From Enoplolaimus lenunculus (lineage: Eukaryota; Nematoda; Enoplea; Enoplida; Thoracostomopsidae), in NCBI GenBank assembly GCA_030248215.1, contig JASANG010001789.1, positions 27,501 through 91,500 on the forward strand: a DNA stretch of 64,000 nucleotides. Reading direction: 5' to 3'. Made by a program: the position numbers and the translations under genes. Each line of letters starts with the position of its first letter. Within the stretch, counting starts at the first letter, position 1. Below the pieces are notes generated by a model. The model worked only from the letters and a program-made list of their open reading frames with translations, was not told the origin of the DNA and made no database searches. Shown one piece after another: positions 20,381-33,860 of the stretch.

Positions 20381-21081
20381 TACTACTGTTTCTGTTGTCG
20401 ACTATATTTCGACCGTATGCTGCAGCTAGCATACATACAGTGCACTACACTATATTGCATGTGCACGTAATGGACAAGCATATTTTACATGCTTACATGC
20501 CCTTATCTTCAGCAAGGTTGTACCTTGACTGTCCATCTTATTTCCGACTGGATACCGTGTTCATAGCGAAGCAATTTTGCCATTGCGCTACCATTTGTGA
20601 CATGCGGATGCATAGAGATATGCGGATGCTGCACATCGGTTAACATCACTGCTGCATATGTAGTGCCTTCATATGCAGCAGCAGTAAAACATTCAAGAAC
20701 CAAGATAAGATACATGTGTATAATGTTGAGGTTCTTATAATGCATAAAACAGAAAAACTCATCAGTTGACTGTTACGCGGTGTGGCTCGTCCACCGAGTT
20801 TAAAATCTCCAAAGAGCGTCCCTCGTTTTCAGCTGCTAACTAAGAACTAAAAACCGTCGTACCCTAGTCTACCCAACTTATCACAACGTCGTGGTAATTA
20901 ACTTTTGGCAAAGCTTCAACCAGAGGTCGTGCAGACCGTATAGTACCAACATGGAGGTCCCGCCAAGAGGGGCACTGCAAACAGCAAGCCAATGAATTTG
21001 GGTAGTTGGATTTACGGTACGAGACGACCGCCTGTAAAAAAAGGGATGTCGGTATATGTCCACGTAAGTGTATATAAAGCA

Positions 21082-21190
21082 AATGTTGCCATGCCTATGC
21101 ACATATACTGGTATAAGAAGTTGTTACAATGACCGAAATGTTGCCATGCCTATGCACATATACTGGTATAAGAAGTTGTTACAATGACCG
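21082..21190 (+). repeat. 55-bp tandem duplication upstream of SINE copy 2
   Basis: ATGTTGCCATGCCTATGCAC through TTGTTACAATGACCG occurs twice in a row, apparently identical, so the duplication is recent. Confidence 0.85.
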
Positions 21191-21340
21191 CGTGGTGTAG
21201 TGGTAGCATGCTTGGCTCGAGCGCAAGAGGGCCGAGGTTCAGTTGCCGGCGTGATCATTAACTTTGGGCAAAACTTCGAACAGGGGTCGTGCAGACCGTA
21301 TATTACCAACAGTTGGCACGGGCATAGCCACGATTTCATT
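21186..21340 (+). repeat. tRNA-derived SINE copy 2
   Basis: GACCGCGTGGTGTAGTGGTA, then CGAGGTTCAGTTGCCGGCG, and the body CAAAACTTCGAACAGGGGTC. The B box is degraded. Parts of the body recur at 20880-20965. Confidence 0.65.
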
Positions 21341-21544
21341 TCGGGAGAACAGCGTAGTGACCACTGTAGTGCAGTACACTGTATGTATGCTAGCAGACAG
21401 CATAGGTCGATAGTTTGAGCGGCGTGTCATGCTGATGCTGTACATATGCAATAGCGGTAAACATGAAGAAACCAAGATACATGTGTATAATGTTGAGGTT
21501 TTTATAGGACATACAAATCTAAATACTCAGTGGTTGAGTATGAG

Positions 21545-21720
21545 GCGGCGTGGCTCAGTGGGGCAAGCATGTGAGACATGCTTGTCCTGGTGCACGTAAC
21601 TGGGTTTTTCAGCTGCTTTGTAAAAGGTCTGAACTCCCGGTTCCTTCTTATACAGACAAGTGGTAGCGCGCAGGGTTGATAATTCGACACCTCGTTAGAA
21701 CACCCTTCATTTTCAGCTGC
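21545..21720 (+). repeat. tRNA-like SINE head (GGCTCAGTGG)
   Basis: GGCGGCGTGGCTCAGTGGGG followed by a CATGTGAGACATG hairpin and a TTTCAGCTGC body motif shared with neighbouring repeats. The B box is poor. Confidence 0.4.
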
Positions 21721-22921
21721 AAGAACCCAGAAGAAAAAACTATCCCGATCGCACCTGTTTAGACGGACAAGCTAGTGAATCGGTGGCTCAGGTCTCGTGA
21801 CCGTTAGAATATTCATTGTAGCCGTAAAATCAAACGCGCTCACAAAATGAAAAGCAGGTACGTATATTTAGGAGATCAGCCACGTACATTACAAATTTCT
21901 ATGAGGACTGAATCTAAATTATTTAGTTTCGTGAATCCTAGTGCAAAACCAGTACGTATGTATCTAACTTAAAATTTTCTTTAAGGTTTGCAATTAAAAG
22001 TCGCTGGAAAACTTCATAGTTGGCAACCTATAAGTGAATTTACCGGTAAGAACTTTATTATTTCTAAGGGCCTCAAATTATGTTTTACTGTGCTGTCACT
22101 GCTAGCCGTTATACGCATTTAAAGATTTGATATTTGTTTGAACGAATCGCCGCACTGCAAGAACGCATGAACTTGGAGGAAATTGCAATATATTTTGCGT
22201 ATTTTTGTTCATTTTAAATCACTGCGTTCTGTGAGTTGTATGTATTTGCCGTAACAGAACAACTACGCTTTATTGTGTTTTTTGGCAACAATATTTCTTG
22301 GATCATTACGCAAAAAATTGTTGTTTAACAGTGTGCAACATCATATGTATATGTATACTTCAAAGGGACTTCAAATTATCGTCTGTCTTGGCGGTTTAAA
22401 TTGAGTGAATTTTCGTTAAGTTCCCATGTGACCACTGGCCTCTGTTGAGTTCTCGAATGGATGTATAAGCACGTAGTATGTTTTATATTTCCTTTGTAAC
22501 GCACATACGTATAATTGTGTACGTACGTACATGTACATATATTAACTATATTTAGAGTTTACTGCATATGTTATGTTATATAGATTCGAGACGTATTTAT
22601 GTACGTGTAGGTTGTATATATATTAGGATGTATTTTGTAGTGTTACAGGTTTTAGTCATGTTTTATTGTAGGTGTGTCTGTTCAGTTGGTTCTCATGAAC
22701 CCTTTTCCAGTTGCAATATCCGTTTAATATATAAATACGGTTTCAGTCCAGTCAAAAATTTACGACCCGGCTTCGGCACCCGGTAAATTAAGTCCGGTTG
22801 TATCTAGGATCATGCCAGATTTTACATCTTTCCGTTTGGGCGCTTGTTTCTTTTCTTAGAAGAATACTGAACGCTCGTGTTAGTAGATGTTTTTTGTCTT
22901 TTGTCAACGTGTCTGAATTTA

Positions 22922-23313
22922 CGTACCGTAGTGACCCGAATAAGAGGGGACTGATATTTATTTGACCTCTCCAGAGGGTGCCCTCCTGTTATTCGGTTAC
23001 GAACTGTTATTTATTTTCAACCCGTCCTTCGCCACCCTTCGTTACTGATATATATCCGGTATTGTAACTGTCCGTTGAATTTGTTATGTCTAGGAATGTA
23101 CTTTCAAAACTTAAGTATGCTTTCAAGTTCGAAACTCAACTTTATTTGGGCCTGGTGTCATGTATGCACTGCAATTAAGAACAATATTGACATTTATGGA
23201 CTCTAATTACGGTTAGGGACTCTATCCACTTGCGGACTCTTATTAGGGATACAGACTTCTATTGATTGAGGCTCCAAATGGGGACCTCCTCGTATTCGGG
23301 TCACTACAGTACG
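22922..23313. mobile_element. Terminal-inverted-repeat element, single copy in window
   Basis: CGTACCGTAGTGACCCGAAT at the left and ATTCGGGTCACTACAGTACG at the right are inverted complements with few changes, 392 bp apart. No coding region. Confidence 0.7.
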
Positions 23314-24029
23314 CCGTTTAACACTTTAGTGTATGCAATGTTATAATATATATATGTATCATACAGTGTATAGTGGTTTCATTCGTGCTTTGCATGCAGT
23401 TTTGGTTTCTATCTGTTGTTTCATAGTTTTACCTTGAAGTGAAAGTATAAAGTTGTGTACTGTGTGTGTGTGGGTATTTTGACATAATTAGCACTTATCA
23501 ACAACGATTTTTTCTGTGTACAATTCATTGCTCGCTTATACATGGGAAAATGGATACTTATAAATACATACGAACGATAAGATAGCATATAAGACACACT
23601 AGCGCATAAGTGATGGTTGTGGTGTTCAAGATGTTATGGTGCGGAAACGAAAATATTGAATGAATGAACGGACGGCATAGTGCTAAGCTTGTCAAGTGAG
23701 TATTTTTAGAGTTGAATATTTACAATTATGCATGTCAAACGGTTGGGTTCAGTGGTCAATAATGAATTTAGATTGGTATCCATTTTTATTCAGTAATAAT
23801 AACAGGCTAATTATTAGTCAAGTATCCGTGGCCGTTAATGCAGGTAAATATACGAAGTTCGGTCGTCGCGGTACGTAAGTTTCGGGGTTGAACAAGTTTT
23901 GGTCTAAGTAGATTTACAAATCTGGGTATTTTTTTAAAGTTGTATATACGTACTTTGTAGTGTTATATTCGACGTATAAGTATGTTTTATTGGGATTTGT
24001 CTCACTGGGCAAGAATTCGGTTTGTACAA

Positions 24030-24458
24030 ACTAGGGATCGACCGGATCCGAGATCCGGATCCGGGCCGGATCTCTGCAATTTTTAAGATCCGGATTCGGA
24101 TCCGGTAAATGCAAAATTTTGGATCCGGTCGTTCCCTAGGGCAAACTGGAACTGGATTATACCGGAATCGAAACAGCATATTTATACTGGAATTGTAATC
24201 GAAAACGGAACTTGAAATGGTCGAATGAACGAGCTCGCGATGATTTTTGGTACTATAAAAGTTAACTACAATCAATTATTGATAAGTTAATTCATCGAAA
24301 GCAGTTTAATAGATAAATAATACAGAACTTTATACAACGTATCACAACAAGTAGGATTACAATTAAAATGTCAAAATTCTGATTGATTGTGCAATCGCAA
24401 TCGGAACTCGTTTTGAATTGGAATTCTAATCGGTATCGGAATTCCGGTTGCACCCTGC
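24030..24458. mobile_element. HX-related element (degraded)
   Basis: GGATCCGAGATCCGGATCCG near the left and GGAATTCCGGTTGCACCCTG at the right end; AT-rich core between. Confidence 0.45.
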
Positions 24459-24628
24459 AGTGTAATTATAAAGCAGTAAGTATGGAAAACTTGTTTTCGA
24501 GTCATGGTCCGAACAACATTATTTAACCCATGTCGATTACAATTGAAAATGTCAAAGATCTTCCTATCTACCCGAGTATGTAATGAACATTACAAATATA
24601 CTATATACCAGTCGTGATGGGACTACAT

Positions 24629-25201
24629 GTATTGAGCGAAGCTCGAGCACACGTAAGCAGTTAAGCTAATATGCAAATTAGTTACTAGCTAACTATTCAT
24701 TTATTGGTTGTGGAGGTTTGTAAACAAGTTATTCAGATTCATCGCAATCAAAAACCTTCAGTAAACCGTAATAATCTTTGAAGTAATTTAAAAAGTACTA
24801 ATTTTGTCTTATCAATTAAGAGAATATGCGAATTAGCTAACTGTTCAATTATCAATTTTGGAGGTTTGGTAAACAATTTATGCAAATTCCTTAAGCCTAA
24901 AAACACTTTAGTGCTGAAATTGTATCGCTTTTAACCGTAGTAATTAGTGAAATATTGTAAAAAGTCCTAATTTGCAAATTAGCCTGTAGCGAATAAACGG
25001 CTTAAAATTTTAAAACCCCAATGCGAGGTTAACATTCCAGGGTAATTGGCTTTCAGACAAAAAAGTTTATCAAAATCGGTTCAGCCGTTCCTGACATCCA
25101 TTTCGGACGGATATACGGACGGGCGGACTGCCATCTTTCGACCCCCAAGTACAAAACATAAAACGCTTCGAGAAACTTCGAGCTTCGCTTCGCTTAATTA
25201 T
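24629..25201. mobile_element. Repeat element with GAGCGAAGCTC ends
   Basis: ATTGAGCGAAGCTCGAGC at the left and TTCGAGCTTCGCTTCGCTTA at the right form an imperfect inverted pair. Near the right end (25071-25090) is CAAAATCGGTTCAGCCGTTC, followed by GACGGATATACGGACGGGC, a motif I recall from repeats in many invertebrate genomes. Confidence 0.5.
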
Positions 25202-25559
25202 ATACTTGTATCGCATATTTCTACCAGTCCAGTTTTGTGTCTTTGTGTTCAAGTTTGGCAGTTTTCACTTGGTATACTTGCTGTGTTTCGCGTATTTATA
25301 AACGATATACGTAGTAAATTTGAACTCAATTAAATATGAGTAACCGCATACTGGTAACGTTTTATTTTGCTGATTGTATTCGTTTCATATTATATATGTA
25401 TTTATGTATATATGTATATATCGATGAGTGAGGGAGTTGAGCATTTATGTTGGTACTTATGCTTTGAATGTACGTTCGTATATGTGGCTGTGTAAATTGC
25501 TACGAAGGGTAATTTGTTACGCACACATCGCTTTTGTATTTAGGGATTTAAAAGAAATG

Positions 25560-25960
25560 GTCACTGGTCAGTGACATAGGTACCGAAGCAAAAAAGCTAA
25601 CGCTACTCCGGATATTATAATTCGCTTGAACAAGATGTATCAACATTGACCATAATTGAAAATAAACAATCGAATGTAGATTTCTATTCCGTGGATAACG
25701 AAAATCTAAAATACAGCACATTAAGCGAATACATATGTTCAACTAAGGTTTATTTCACCAATACTGCAGCAAAAAAGACAATAACAATTAATTTTTTGGT
25801 TGCGTGTACTTTTCACTTTCCGGTTCCGAGTCTGGTAATTTTGTCAAATTTAGGTTGTGGTAATTTTGCCAAATTTACGTTCCGGTAAATTTTAATGTCG
25901 GTTGCACCATAGTGTTGTCGATATATAAGGGTATCAGTCAAGGTTCCACCGGTATTCCTG
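25560..25960. mobile_element. HX-related fragments
   Basis: A fragment ending TTAATGTCGGTTGCACCATA, followed near 25940 by a second fragment with CAAGGTTCCACCGGTATTCC. Too decayed for clean borders. Confidence 0.4.
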
Positions 25961-26441
25961 TTCCGGCATTGCAGAACGCAGGAACTGGAATTTTTAGGGC
26001 GTTGTGCCAAATCACGCACACACACATATATATATATAGACATTAAAAATTTTGATAAATGCTAAGTTATTAGTCGAATTTCACGCCTTCATCTCGTTCA
26101 GTTTAGTTAGTAAGTTGTTAAATTGAAACTTTTAGTGGATGATTTTATTTTAGTGATGAAAACGAAAAAGAAATTGTAAAAAAACTCGCCCAAGATACTT
26201 TATTATTAATAGGTTAACTGAAAAGTGAAACGGGATTTCGGTGTTGAAAATTAATTTCAATTCTGGTTCCTGTTGTTGTTGTTGTTTCAGTGAAATTTGT
26301 CCCTGTTGAAACCTTGGTTTATACCGGCAAAGATGTGCTGTCTCGGTTGTCGGTCAAAAACCGACATCCAACCTACTGACGCGGAGTAGTTGTTTATATA
26401 GGACACGGGTACGTATTTCGTGGTTCGTGGCATGTCATAAT

Positions 26442-26801
26442 CAGGGTGCAACCGGAATTCCGGTTCCGGTTCCGGCATTTTTTCACCTTCCGGTTCCGGT
26501 AAATTTTTACCGGATTTAAAAATTCCGGTGTTATAATTTGGCCGTTTTCTTAACTTTGCTAATTTTTGTAAATATAAGCCATTGATGGTGGATTTCACTT
26601 CAGTCGATGATGAAAATCTAAAATATAACAGATAAAATAAATACCTGTTCGACTAAGGTTATTTCACAAATAATAGAGCAAAAAATAAGATTAAAATGAA
26701 ATTTTTGGTGAAATGCATTTTTCACTTTCCGGTTCCGGTCCGGGATCCGGTAAAATTTTCAAATTCCGGTTCCGGTAAATTGTAATTCCGGTTGCACCCT
26801 G
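26442..26801 (+). mobile_element. hAT-like MITE (HX) copy 1 with 8-bp target duplication GTCATAAT
   Basis: A 360-bp element from CAGGGTGCAACCGGAATT to its inverted complement (GGTTGCACCCTG), with GTCATAAT on both sides. Ends starting CAGGG and 8-bp duplications are hAT hallmarks. Subterminal regions are arrays of CCGGTT/GGTTCC hexamers; the middle is conserved AT-rich sequence without a transposase. Confidence 0.92.
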
Positions 26802-26804
26802 GTC

Positions 26805-26935
26805 ATAATATATATATTATATACGTATATTATATATAATATATATGTTTAGTATAATATTTACATATATATACGTATATATAATACATATGCGTGTCGT
26901 GTACATATATACTCATACGTTTATATATACGTATT
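26805..26935. repeat. AT-rich microsatellite cluster
   Basis: Alternating TATATAT/ACGTATAT sequence beginning at the right target duplication of HX copy 1. Similar runs occur at 31765-31845 and 35948-36005. Confidence 0.75.
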
Positions 26936-29884
26936 TTTCAGTAATTTTTAATGTTTGTATCGTTTTTTATTCAATTTGCGTTGTGAGGGGTGTCACATGC
27001 GAGCGAAGTAAAATTGTGTTGATGTTTGCTGAAAATTGAATTTGATATTAACTGAATGGGGGTAAGGCTTAAATTTAGTGGCTGTCATGCATACGCGTGA
27101 TTCATTGTATTCGTCGCTCGATTTTAATTATATATGCTTTTGGACGCTAGTTTACGCATCCCGTTGATAAAGTTCCCCCGCAATCTGCGTATGATACGTT
27201 GTGCAATAATAAAATAGGCTTTAGGTCGGGGTTTAGCCTAAGTTTAGGTTTAGGTAAATAATAATGTGGGAAAACTTTTATCAACTGCATGGCGTTTGCC
27301 TTTTTGGTTCTATGGCTTGCACATATATAACTTTCACTATGAGAACTACCGTTGAAATTTATTACGGGCTTGGACAATTTTTTGTCGCGTTAATGAAATG
27401 AATTCGATTGCAAATGTACGAAATATTCGATGGTGACCGCTAATGTAACTGAGTTTCCAGGATAAAGGGTTGTCTTAAACTAGTACGCACTTATGCCGAC
27501 CGGTAAGACTAAAAGTTAACGATAAAGAGACGCTGCGAGTGGATTAAGTTCAATGCCTATGTTCAGAGAATAAGGTATATTATATATGTATATATACGTA
27601 TATGTATATATTTTGTTAGGCCGGAGGTACGGATTTTGGACCCCTAGTTTGTTGTTAGTGGTATTCGAATTGTTTTGATTTAAGCAAACTGACCGTTGAG
27701 TTAGTTGGCACTCTAGGGTACGTGCCCAGTGCTGTGTGGTGTTCAAGTTTTTTTGCTAACGTGTATGTCGGGTATAACATCGAATGTTGTTTAGTTGTTT
27801 ACACTAATTTAGGAAGTAATTGATGTTGTTTTTTAATTCGAACTTAATTATTAATCGTTTTAAGTATGTAATTATATGGTTTTAAACCGTTTGATAATAA
27901 TAATAATAATAATAGCCCATGTTAATATGTATAACTGGGCCAAATAATTGTATCTTCATGGTTATCTATTGATGTTTGGCCAGCTATATTTTAATTCAAC
28001 TGGTCACTGGTTTTTGAAGGCACACATGGATGATATTCAGCGCTGTAATTCATGTAAAAGTATGTCTGTAAAAGAGAAAAGTTCAATATTCTAAGAATTC
28101 GTTCGTTCGGTGTAGCGAAGTTTTTATGCTCGCGGCTGTGGTTCCCGTAGTGGGGTAAGGACCCATGTTCGAACTGCCGCCCCCCAAACTGACGTCCTTC
28201 ACATTTTTTCCAACGCCACCCCCTGTAAACTGAAAATATATCTACAGTTCCTAGATTTAGATTTTTTAAGTATACTTAATTTATATTAGTTTTAACGTCG
28301 CTCATGAATTGTAAGTCGTTTTGTCACGTTTCCGCCAACCTTGTTCCCACTGGCAAGGCAATGGGGGGTGCTTGCCTTGTCAGCAGCCTATTGAAACTCC
28401 AGGATGGCGGGCGACCGTTTTCCACGCAGTTGCGGACCTGGACTCATTTAGCTGTATATATGAGATTTTTTTAAAGACGTTTTCAGTTGTAATGCTTGGA
28501 GTTGCTTTATGCAACCGGATAATCGAGGAAAACTCTACGAGTAAACACCAGTTGTACTTGGTTGGTAGCCAGCCAAGTGGGTTTTATAATTTAGCCAGGA
28601 CGTAAATGCCATTCTAAACGTTCTATCATTGTTTATGCGTCAGCGTTGAGTTGGCCATTGGCCATTGGATTGTAAATAATAAAATGAATATATACAGTTT
28701 CTGATAAAGGCTGTATTACACAATAACAGTTTCTGTATGTATTGGATGATTCATGGGTGATTTTTAATTTAGTGTTCAAACGACAAAGTCTAAAAACGCC
28801 GTCTTTCTGGTTTGAATGCTCAGTTATATTTTGGGTATATATGTACGTTATTTATGTGGTAAATTGTTAGGTTTGGTTGTTATGGCAACTAGCCAGTTTG
28901 AGAACTGAGATTGGGTTCATGTGCGGTGCATGAAGCATGCATTTGTGGGGTGACTCGAGGGTTGGTGCGGTGTCGGGCGGGGTCAGGGTCGATTAACGGT
29001 CGTGGTAATTGAAATATTTGGATTTGAAATTAGGTTTGTTTGGCTTGAGGGTGTTGTAGGTATTAATTATAGTGCTTGTTTACAGAGTATATGTAGGTAT
29101 ATGGTTTAGCTTTTCGATTGCGTGTGGTTTAACTAAAAGTCTTGAGTATCTATTTGAGCCAGGTCGCAGATTTATTGGTAACAGCGCTGCGAGAGCAAAA
29201 TACGTTTCGTAAGAGTAGTATAGGCATAGGCACATTCCTATGTCTAAGTCTAAGCATCTATGCTTATAAGTAAGTCCTTGGCGTAAGCAAAATTATTCTA
29301 CTCTAAGCGGAAATTAGAAAAGTGCCGGGGTAACTTGAGGTGGCGCTATGGTTCTGGTTAACGTCTGGCACAGTCCGTAGCTGTTCGGGGTCTGTTGCTT
29401 GCTGTTCGGGGTTGTCCGGCGTTAGTTGGAGCCTGAGTCAGAAATTTAAATTTAGACGGGATTTTACAGTCAGAATCGAAATTTCGATGGAACACCTACG
29501 GGCAGACCAGAGTTTGTTTATATCGCATATTTCTGTAGTGGCTTTTGTAATTGCTGGATTGGCATGGATGTCGTTTGTTTGTGTATTTACGGCTGTTATG
29601 TCGTTAAGCTATAGGTACGACGAGCATGGATGGGAGTCTCGGTCTCGGCTAGTCTCGTTATTTGGCAGGTCTGAATTTTAAGGAGTCTCGGTGGTTTGGA
29701 ACCGAGACCAGAAGTCGACGACTCAGTGAATGTATGGTTGTATTCTTGAAGGAAGTGATTGCCGGATAAATAAAATTTCGCTGTGAATTTATGATTTTTC
29801 ATACTTAGACAATAATTTTGCTTTGATATCCTGAAAAAAAACAAAAAGAAAGCTACGAAAACACGAAAAGCTATACAAAAGCAT

Positions 29885-30279
29885 TAAAAATAATGACGTT
29901 TCATGGCCGGTTTCGGCAGTGAAGTCCTAGTCTCGGTCTGTCTATCAAAAAACATTCAAAATAATGACGTTTCATGGCCGGTTTCGGCAGTCAGGTCCCA
30001 GTCTCGGTCTGTCTATCAAAAAACATTCAAAATAATGACGTTTCATGGCCGGTTTCGGCAGTCAGGTCCCAGTCTCGGTCTGTCTATCAAAAAACATTCA
30101 AAATAATGACGTTTCATGGCCGGTTTCGGCAGTCAGGTCCCAGTCTCGGTCTGTCTACCAAAAAACATTCAAAATAATGACGTTTCATGGCCGGTTTCGG
30201 CAGTCAGGTCCCAGTCTCGGTCTGTCTACCAAAAAACATTCAAAATAATGACGTTTCATGGCCGGTTTCGGCAGTCAGG
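29885..30279 (+). repeat. 71-bp tandem repeat, about 5.5 copies
   Basis: The unit contains AATGACGTTTCATGGCCGGT, TTCGGCAGTCAGGTCCCAGT and CTCGGTCTGTCTACC. Copies differ by only one or two bases. The repeat ends inside a unit at GGCAGTCAGG. Confidence 0.93.
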
Positions 30280-31226
30280 ACATTTTGTTTCTGTTTGTTT
30301 GTTTGTTTATTTATTTGTTTGATTGATTTGTGTATTAAGCATTATTTATGTGAGGTCTATTGTTAGTTTATGAGACATTTGAAATTTAATTCTCAATTGA
30401 CTGATTTGAACTCAGCTAAGCGTATTTAGTTTGCGTCGGCGATTTGGTAGTAATTCTACGCTGCGCTAGACGTTGCGCTAATAGATATAATCATTTAAAT
30501 AATTAAATTGTGGTTATTATGCGGACGACGGACATATTATGCTTTATGTCCAGGTGTATGGGGCATTTTTATGTGTTTGTTATGGATATGTATGAGTTGT
30601 ATCATATGGTTTTCAAATCAGTGTCGTTTCAGTAAGACTTGAGTTGTATTGAGCAGGTTTAAACGGTATTGTGATTTAGATGTATATATCATAATATCAC
30701 TATGACCTTATTTGTCTCGTGTCAAGTGACTAGTTAGCTACGTATACATTAACAGTATCTTAAATACGAATGTATACGACAGGCAGGGAGCGACCAAATA
30801 TTAATTTTACCGGATAACAGAGTCCATACTAGACGAGCTGCGACCGGATGTTAACAGGATATATATTTGATCTCAGTTTGTACATTGTTGTTACTAGTAT
30901 TTAAGGACGTGGAAGACTATATATACCTATTGTCTACTGAATTAAAATTATATATAATTGTTAGTTTGGATATTTTATTTCAATTCAAAATGTGTAGTAT
31001 TGCCGTATAAAAACGAGCAGTTTTGTGTTATTCGGAACCACAACCGCAAAGATTCTTTATACAGTAGGTTTATACCGGAACCGGATGTCGGCTTTTGCCT
31101 AAGTTTTAGGCTTAGACGTACGATTAGGAAAACGCTTATGCCAAAAACGATTGTCTAAGCCTTATCTTTGAACTGAAGGGGACTGAATAAAAGCCTGGAG
31201 ATCTGCTTATTGCAGTTTAACTTTAT

Positions 31227-31412
31227 GGCCCATGTATAGAACAGGACCGGAACAGTAGTATAAACATATACCTAAGCCTAAGCGTAAGGATGAGCCTATT
31301 CCTAATCCAAAACCTAAGCGTACGCCTATGCAAAAAAAGTTAGTCTAAAGGTTAAACTGACTCTATTACGACTCCGCCGGAAAACGATCCGGCGCTGTTC
31401 TCTACATGGGCC
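31227..31412. mobile_element. Tel-A MITE copy 6
   Basis: Well-preserved terminal repeats (GGCCCATGTATAGAACAGGA on the left, TCTACATGGGCC on the right) flank a CCTAAG array and the GTTAAACTGACTCTATTACG block. Confidence 0.8.
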
Positions 31413-31939
31413 CAAGTTTATTATGAAAAAGATCTGGCACTCCCGTCAGATCTCATCAGGGTGGCAAAAAAGGTTCGGATTCGGATTTGGTCAAACTGTG
31501 GATTCGATGCCACCCGGGATCTCATATAGTCTAACACTATTGTTTAGATTAAGATTATAGCAGTGTCGAAAAAGATCGGTGTGTCGATTTTAGCTACTTT
31601 GAGCTGATGTAAAAACACTTGGGATTGGGCTGTGGTCCGCTGGGCTGGGAGGAGTTGTGTTGTCGAAACGAATCGCTCAATTGCGTGTCCGTTGATTTGC
31701 AGTATAAAGACACGTTGTCTGATTCAAGTGTTCAGTGTCGTTGATCGATGCAGTTTAAGTGCAATGTGTGTATATATGTGTATATATCTATATATGTATA
31801 TATCTATATATGTATATATTTATATACATATATGTATATCGTATGTAAATAAAACAAAAGCTGCTTAGTTTGTTGTTGTTTGTTTTAAATCGCAGACAGA
31901 GTTTAAGTGGAAGTTGGGCAGTTGGACCAGGTGTATATA

Positions 31940-32128
31940 GTTAGAGGACGTATACCTGAGGTGGTCTCGGGGGGGGGGAAGCGGTCGCCCGTCCAACCCC
32001 TCCGAAATGTTTTGTGTGCAGTTGATTTTTGGAAGAGAAAAATGGAAAAATTTAAAAATTCCTGCACGAGTTGCAATAACTGTAAAGTCCGCCGCCCCCC
32101 CAAAAAAATTCCTGGGACCGTCAGTGAC
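31940..32128. repeat. G-run repeat with CCTGGGACCGTCA end
   Basis: A stretch with a run of nine or more G near 31970, AAATGTTTTGTGTGCAGTTG in the middle, and CCCCCAAAAAAATTCCTGGG at the right. A related end (AAATTCCTGGATCCGCCGCT) is at 8970-8990. Confidence 0.4.
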
Positions 32129-32488
32129 GTATACGTATGTATATTTGTCAGGATTTGGGTTGATATGTATAGGTTCGGTGAACGAGGGGTATCGGGTGAG
32201 CAAATATATAATTTTCAAAAATGAAAAGTCGATGGTTTTGCTGAAGTTTCGGCTATTCTGAAACCTGTGATTGTCCAAAAATGATTAGATTTTGAAAATT
32301 AAATTCATTTTACGCGTCAAAAGAACGTTTTCAAGCAGATGTTGAGTTTGCTGGAAATACGCAGGTGATTGACGATGAAAATTCCCAGGCTTGGTTGACG
32401 TTTTGTATTGGATTTTTTTGCCTGCCGTTAATATCAGTTGGTGTTTGGAATAGGTTTGCAATGTGCGCCAGGTCAAATAGGTGGTCAG

Positions 32489-32867
32489 CAGGGTGCAACC
32501 GGAATTCCGGTTCCGGCATTTTTTCACCTTCCGCTTCCGGTAAATTTTTACCGGATTTAAAAATTCCGGTGTTATAATTTGGCCGTTTTCTTAACTTTGC
32601 TAATTTTCAAGAATCTCTTTTGAAAGCCACTTGTACTCCGAATATAAGCCATTGATCGTGGATTTCACTTCAGTCGATGACGAAAATCTAAAATACAACA
32701 AATAAAATAAATTCCTATGTTCGACTAAGGTTGTTTCACAAATAATAGAGCAAAAATACGATTAAAATGAAATTTTTGGTGAAATGCATTTTTTCACTTT
32801 CCGGTTCCGGTTCCGGTAAAATTTTCAAATTCCGGTTCCGGTAAATTGTAATTCCGGTTGCACCCTG
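32489..32867 (+). mobile_element. HX copy 2, target duplication GTGGTCAG
   Basis: A 379-bp element with perfect 8-bp duplication at 32481-32488 and 32868-32875. Its core closely matches HX copies 3 and 4. Confidence 0.92.
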
Positions 32868-32934
32868 GTGGTCAGAGATTGAAATAAACGAATGGAATAC
32901 TTGAATAAAGCATATAGCTGATTTTTATGAATCT

Positions 32935-33110
32935 ACGACAAGTGGTCGCTTGATAACTTGTCGCTTCATAGTGTCTTAAAACCGATTAAAAAATCTAAGC
33001 ATAATCCTAAGCCTAAAGCATAATGATGGACGACGAATTGTCGAATCGATAAAATTTCGGATGATAAGTTGTCGGTCGACGAGTTGTCAGGCGACCAACT
33101 GGTTTGATAC
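32935..33110. mobile_element. Tel-D MITE copy 3
   Basis: CGACAAGTGGTCGCTTGATA at the left, a short CCTAAGCCTAAAGCATAATG core, and GATAAGTTGTCGGTCGACGA at the right. Confidence 0.6.
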
Positions 33111-33453
33111 CGATTTTTATGCGAAATCAGACTGCAGAAATTTAGTATCAGTTTTTTTTAGTTCAATTTGAAATACATTTGACGAAAAACAATATTCATT
33201 GTCATTTTTTTAAGTTTTTGGCTTGACGTTTGTAATTTTTCAAGGTTATATAGTATGTATATATGTATGTATGTACGTTTGCACAATACATCGTATGCGA
33301 ATTCTAGCAGAGATATGTGCAGATAGATACAGCAGTCGGACTCATGTGAAATTTATTTTGACGCATCGAAACGTTTTTCTAGATACATAGGTTTATATAT
33401 TTATGTATCTTTGAATTTACCACGTATATATGCATATTTTCACTTGAACATGG

Positions 33454-33860
33454 GTAGGGTGCCAGCGGAATTACCATTTGCCACAAATGGAATTTGAAAA
33501 ATATAGCGGAAACGGAACCGAAAAATGAGAAATGCATGCCGCCGAAAAGTTCATTTTAATTTTAATTTTTGCAATATTATCGGTAAATTAACCATAGTTG
33601 GAGATAGGTATTCATTTTATCTGTTTTTTTAGATTTGTATAATCCATGAAAGCGGAAGCGCAATCTACCTTAGATGGTTTATTTTCAGCAATTGTCAAGG
33701 TTTACATATATAATGTACTATTCGAATGAAATCTATTTAATTTTTATCGTCATTTTTAGTAAAATATTTTAATTTCTACTTCCACCGATCAAAATTTAAT
33801 ATGGGAATTTTTTAATTCCACTAAAAATTGACCGGAACCGGGATTCCGGTTGCATCCTGT
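33454..33860. mobile_element. HX-related element (degraded)
   Basis: Left end AGGGTGCCAGCGGAATTACC and right end GGGATTCCGGTTGCATCCTG, AT-rich core. Confidence 0.6.
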
